Positions 61,350 through 64,000 of a DNA stretch of 64,000 bases are shown here, piece by piece; positions within the stretch are counted from its first letter, which is position 1; each line of letters opens with the position of its first letter. Source of the stretch: Knoellia remsis (GTDB lineage Bacteria > Actinomycetota > Actinomycetes > Actinomycetales > Dermatophilaceae); contig NZ_PVTI01000014.1 of the NCBI RefSeq assembly GCF_003002895.1, positions 1 through 64,000 on the forward strand, written 5' to 3'. The notes under the pieces are model-generated. The model did no database searches and was not told where the DNA came from. It saw only the letters and a program-made list of their open reading frames with translations. The position numbers were made by a program, and so were the translations under genes.

Positions 61350-63083
61350 GTGTCCGACCATCGGCCCGACGACGCCGAGAGCGACCCGGTCAACGCCGCC
61401 GCCTCCCCGGAAGCGACCCCCGAGTCGGATCCGGTCGCCGACCCGGCGTCGGCCGTCCCGGTTCGCGACAACGTCGCCCGCAACAGCGCGATCATGGCGA
61501 TCGGCACGTTCGGGTCCCGCATCCTCGGCTTCGTCCGGACGGCCATGCTCACCGGCATCGTCGGTGTCAACGCCCTCACCGCCGACTCGTTCAGCGTCGC
61601 GAACTCGCTGCCGACCCAGCTCTACGTCCTCATCAACGGCGGCCTGCTGTCCGCCGTGCTCATCCCGCAACTGACCAAGGCGATGCTCCGCAAGGACGGG
61701 GGCCAGGACTTCAGCGACCGGCTCATCACCCTGTGCCTGCTCGTCCTCGCAGGCACGACCGTCGCCTCGCTCGCCGCGGCACCATGGATCGTCCGTCTGC
61801 TCACGGACAACGAGGACGAGGCCTTCCTGTCGCTGACGACGAAGTTCGCGTTGCTCTGCCTGCCGCAGATCTTCTTCTACGGGCTCTACTCCGTGCTCGG
61901 GCAGGTGCTCAACGCGCGCGGCAACTTCTCCGCATACGCGTGGGCGCCCGCCTGGGCCAACGTCATCCAGATCGCGGGGCTCGCCTGGTTCATCGTCGAG
62001 TGGGGCCAGCAGACCTCCTTGCAGGACTGGTCCGCGGAGATGATCTGGGTGCTCGCCGGCTCGACGACGCTCGGCATCGTCGTGCAGGGCGTCGGACTGG
62101 TCGTGCCGCTCGTGAAGTCGGGCTTTCGCTACCGCCCCCGGTTCGGGTGGCGCGGCCACGGCTTCCGTGACCTCTCGCGGATGGCCATGTGGACGATCGC
62201 CGCCCTGCTCATCTCGCAGGCCTACGGCTTCCTCAGCACCTACACGAACAGCTCCGGCGCCGCGCGCGCCGACAACGTGCCCGGCAACTACGCCCAGGCG
62301 CTCGCCTACGGCCTCTACATCCTCCCCCACTCGATCATCACGATCTCGCTCATCACCGCGCTCTTTCCGGCGATGTCCCGTGCCCACGAGCAGGGGGACC
62401 TGGCCGCGATGCGCCGCCAGGTCGTCAACGGGCTCAAGACTCCGTCGGTGCTGCTCATCCCCGCGACCGCGGCGCTGCTCGCCCTGGGGCGGCCGATCGC
62501 GGCGACGCTCTTCCCCGGCTCCGCCTACGACGCGGACCTGGGCATCGACGACGCCGCCGACGTCGGCCTCATCATGGGCATCATGGGGATCGGCCTCGTG
62601 CCCTTCGGGATCACGGCGCTCAAGCAGCGCTACTGCTTCGCCCGCGGCGACGGCAAGATGAACTTCTGGACGGTCGTCGTCCTCATGGCCGGCAACGCTC
62701 TCGGCTGTGTCGTCGCCCTCCTCTGGTCCGCGCCCGAGTACGTCGTCATGACCGTCGCCGCCGGGGCGAGCATCTCGAACTTCGTCGCCGCTGCGGTCTT
62801 CATCGTGATCGCGCGACGCCAGCTCGGCGGTCTCGGTATGAGCAGCGTGGTCCGGTTGTGGGTCCGCCTTGTCCTCGTGTGCGCAATCGGTGGCGTGGCC
62901 GCGTGGGGCATCGCGACGTTGGTCGCCGACCCCGGCGACGCCTGGGTCACGCAGGCCCTCGCGGTCGCGGCGGGCCTGCTCGCGCTGGGCCTCGTCTACC
63001 TCGCAGGCGCGCGGCTCCTGCGCATCCGCGAGGTCGACGAACTGCTCGCCCCGATCCTGCGCCGCGTCCGCCTCGCCCGCTGA
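61350..63083 (+). CDS. murJ: Lipid II flippase MurJ (MviN)
   Basis: A 577-residue protein of the MATE-like MOP superfamily with fourteen predicted helices. An acidic N-terminal tail (40 residues) precedes the core, which begins RNSAIMAIGTFGSRILGFVR and contains INGGLLSAVLIPQLTKAM, LYSVLGQVLNARGNFSAYAW and LALGRPIAATLFPGSAYD. MurJ moves lipid II across the membrane for peptidoglycan synthesis. It lacks the pseudokinase and sugar-binding parts found in mycobacterial MviN. GAGGGAG precedes GTG 61350. It ends in three tandem hairpins. Confidence 0.93.
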   Translation: MSDHRPDDAESDPVNAAASPEATPESDPVADPASAVPVRDNVARNSAIMAIGTFGSRILGFVRTAMLTGIVGVNALTADSFSVANSLPTQLYVLINGGLLSAVLIPQLTKAMLRKDGGQDFSDRLITLCLLVLAGTTVASLAAAPWIVRLLTDNEDEAFLSLTTKFALLCLPQIFFYGLYSVLGQVLNARGNFSAYAWAPAWANVIQIAGLAWFIVEWGQQTSLQDWSAEMIWVLAGSTTLGIVVQGVGLVVPLVKSGFRYRPRFGWRGHGFRDLSRMAMWTIAALLISQAYGFLSTYTNSSGAARADNVPGNYAQALAYGLYILPHSIITISLITALFPAMSRAHEQGDLAAMRRQVVNGLKTPSVLLIPATAALLALGRPIAATLFPGSAYDADLGIDDAADVGLIMGIMGIGLVPFGITALKQRYCFARGDGKMNFWTVVVLMAGNALGCVVALLWSAPEYVVMTVAAGASISNFVAAAVFIVIARRQLGGLGMSSVVRLWVRLVLVCAIGGVAAWGIATLVADPGDAWVTQALAVAAGLLALGLVYLAGARLLRIREVDELLAPILRRVRLAR

Positions 63084-63094
63084 GGACGAGACAG

Positions 63095-63240
63095 ACCGTC
63101 CCCAACTCACCGATTGGGTGACTTGGGGACGCCGGGGGTCGGTCAGACCGTCCCGAACTCACCAATTGGGCCGGTTAGGGACGCCGGGGGTCGGTCGGAC
63201 GGTCCCGAACTCACCAATTGGGTGACTTAGGGACGCCGGG
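63095..63240. repeat. Three tandem 52-bp hairpin repeats
   Basis: Units start at 63095, 63147 and 63199 (period 52 bp). Each contains GTCCC-AACTCACC and, after about 4 nt, a complementary GGGTGACTT-GGGAC or a variant, so each can fold. They lie between murJ and the convergent ATP-grasp gene, and the third unit provides the last codons and stop of that gene (PRRP then TAA). Confidence 0.8.
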
Positions 63241-64000
63241 GGACGTCGGAGTCGGCCGGCTCGCCACCGGGGTGGTAGGCCGCCTCGGGGTCGTAGTACC
63301 GGTGGAACTTCCGGTCGTAGGACACCCCGGCAGCGAGGATCTTGGCCCACCGCAACGGGTGGCGTTCGGCCTTGTAGTGCAACGGGTTCCGCAGCCCACC
63401 GGCCTTGATGACGCGCTGGGTGCGAGTCCACAGGTCGGGGTGGCGCTCGAGTGCCCACTTGACCGTGCGCACCGGCACGACCGAGTACACCGTCTCGGTG
63501 TCGGCCTCGACGAGCTCGACGTCCTCCGGCAGGGAGTCGTTGACGTACTCGTCGACGTACCACGTCACCGGGTTGAAGCCGGTGCCCGTGACGTAGTAGT
63601 TCGAGCGGCCGAGCCGCGGGTTGAGCTCGAAGAACTTCGTCTTCCCGTCGCGCGGGTCGTACTTGAGGTCGAAGTTGGCGTAGCCGACCCACTTCAGCTC
63701 GGCGAGCAACCGCACCGCCTCGTCGACGATCGCGCGGTTCTGCCCGGTGAGGATCGCCGCCGGCACGCCGAGAAGACCGGGCGCGTGCTCCTCGATGAGG
63801 GTGCGGCCGTAGGAGGCGAACCGGACGCGAGAGTCCTTGTCGCAGTAGCAGGTCAGGATCCGCATGCCGGTGTCGTCGCCGGGGATCGTGTCCTGGACGA
63901 GCAGGGTCTCGCGGTAGCCGGCGCCCTGGATCTTGGCCACGAGCTCGCGCAGCTCGGCCGGCGTTGACACGGAGTGCACCTTGGCCTGCCCCGCGAACTT
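63227..64000 (-). CDS. ATP-grasp carboxylate-amine ligase (partial, N-terminus outside)
   Basis: The C-terminal 257 residues of an ATP-grasp protein that continues past the right edge. Visible parts are KFAGQAKVHSV, the ATP-site region VGYANFDLKYDPRDGKTKFF with ELNPRLGRSNYYVTGTGFNP (Glu and Asn metal ligands), and a C-terminal extension with WALERHPDLWTRTQRVI. It resembles D-aspartate ligase-like or preQ0-type carboxylate-amine ligases; the substrate is unknown. The end is formed by the tandem hairpin repeats. Confidence 0.85.
   Translation of the reverse strand, partial: KFAGQAKVHSVSTPAELRELVAKIQGAGYRETLLVQDTIPGDDTGMRILTCYCDKDSRVRFASYGRTLIEEHAPGLLGVPAAILTGQNRAIVDEAVRLLAELKWVGYANFDLKYDPRDGKTKFFELNPRLGRSNYYVTGTGFNPVTWYVDEYVNDSLPEDVELVEADTETVYSVVPVRTVKWALERHPDLWTRTQRVIKAGGLRNPLHYKAERHPLRWAKILAAGVSYDRKFHRYYDPEAAYHPGGEPADSDVPRRP

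Noticed and set aside
63095-63240. Possible CRISPR array or minisatellite gene
   Set aside because: The full 52-bp unit is repeated without spacers and folds into hairpins at a convergent gene end, so tandem terminators fit better.

Overview
The window is high-GC DNA with codons ending mostly in G or C. Its gene content is actinobacterial: mycothiol genes (mshA, mshD, a mycothiol-dependent formaldehyde dehydrogenase), SenX3/RegX3, CarD, a heparin-binding haemagglutinin-like protein with its XRE partner, a resuscitation-promoting factor, LytR-CpsA-Psr proteins, WXG100 and DUF3263. Several blocks keep mycobacterial gene order (lpqE-like/carD/ispD/ispF, cysS/rlmB, gpm/ybjN/mshA, senX3/regX3, XRE/hbhA, glnR/mshD). 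A non-mycobacterial actinobacterium such as a member of the Intrasporangiaceae is a guess; genus and species cannot be read from the sequence. Almost everything is chromosomal housekeeping.

Layout. 1-5.1 kb: a partial frame, a WXG100 protein, a MacB/FtsX-type ABC exporter and a small XRE/membrane-protein pair. 5.2-7.1 kb: groEL with its terminator and two CIRCE elements. 7.2-9.7 kb: membrane protein, uppP, a hypothetical protein and DUF3263. 9.7-12.9 kb: an arsenic operon (arsI-like, aquaporin, two arsC, HAD hydrolase) divergent from arsR. 13-17.2 kb: ung, SGNH hydrolase, acyl-CoA dehydrogenase, MFS carrier. 17.37-19.67 kb: tRNA-Thr followed by a 2.2 kb two-gene AbiE-like island ending in a copy of the tRNA 3' end. 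19.7-26.7 kb: VOC protein, Rpf, LCP lipoprotein, ThrE-like exporter, Ser/Thr kinase, CBS protein. 26.9-32.7 kb: sugar-ABC ATPase, DUF4032, amidohydrolase, two RDD proteins, DUF2752, CD225. 32.8-40.5 kb: rlmB, cysS, MBL hydrolase, MscR, ispF, SDR, ispD, carD, lpqE-like. 40.6-46.3 kb: regX3-senX3, phoU, gpmA, ybjN, mshA. 46.3-53.6 kb: hydroxyacid dehydrogenase, isomerase, methyltransferase, DUF2516, dtd, asparaginase, hbhA, XRE, DUF4395. 53.8-64 kb: BKACE, ygfZ, fur, LCP, nitrobindin, DsrE, MoaD, glnR, mshD, murJ and a partial ATP-grasp ligase.

Themes. Arsenic genes form one divergent unit with ArsR. MEP-pathway genes ispD and ispF are translationally coupled with carD and an SDR. Mycothiol synthesis and use are spread over three loci. 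Many genes overlap as ATGA or GTGA, and about two dozen have a TAnnnT -10 box 6-8 nt before the start codon, implying leaderless mRNAs.

The most unusual global signal is the octamer GTATGCCG/CGGCATAC. I counted 67 copies by eye, in genes and gaps alike and on both strands, where base composition predicts only 2-3. It forms palindromes, an iteron-like array and larger dispersed repeats that extend or interrupt proteins (IspF, MshD, an ABC ATPase). The tRNA-Thr island has none. Other points of interest are the integrase-less island, a probable CTG start for ispD, and two single-base frameshifts (arsI-like and CD225 genes) that may be sequencing errors.
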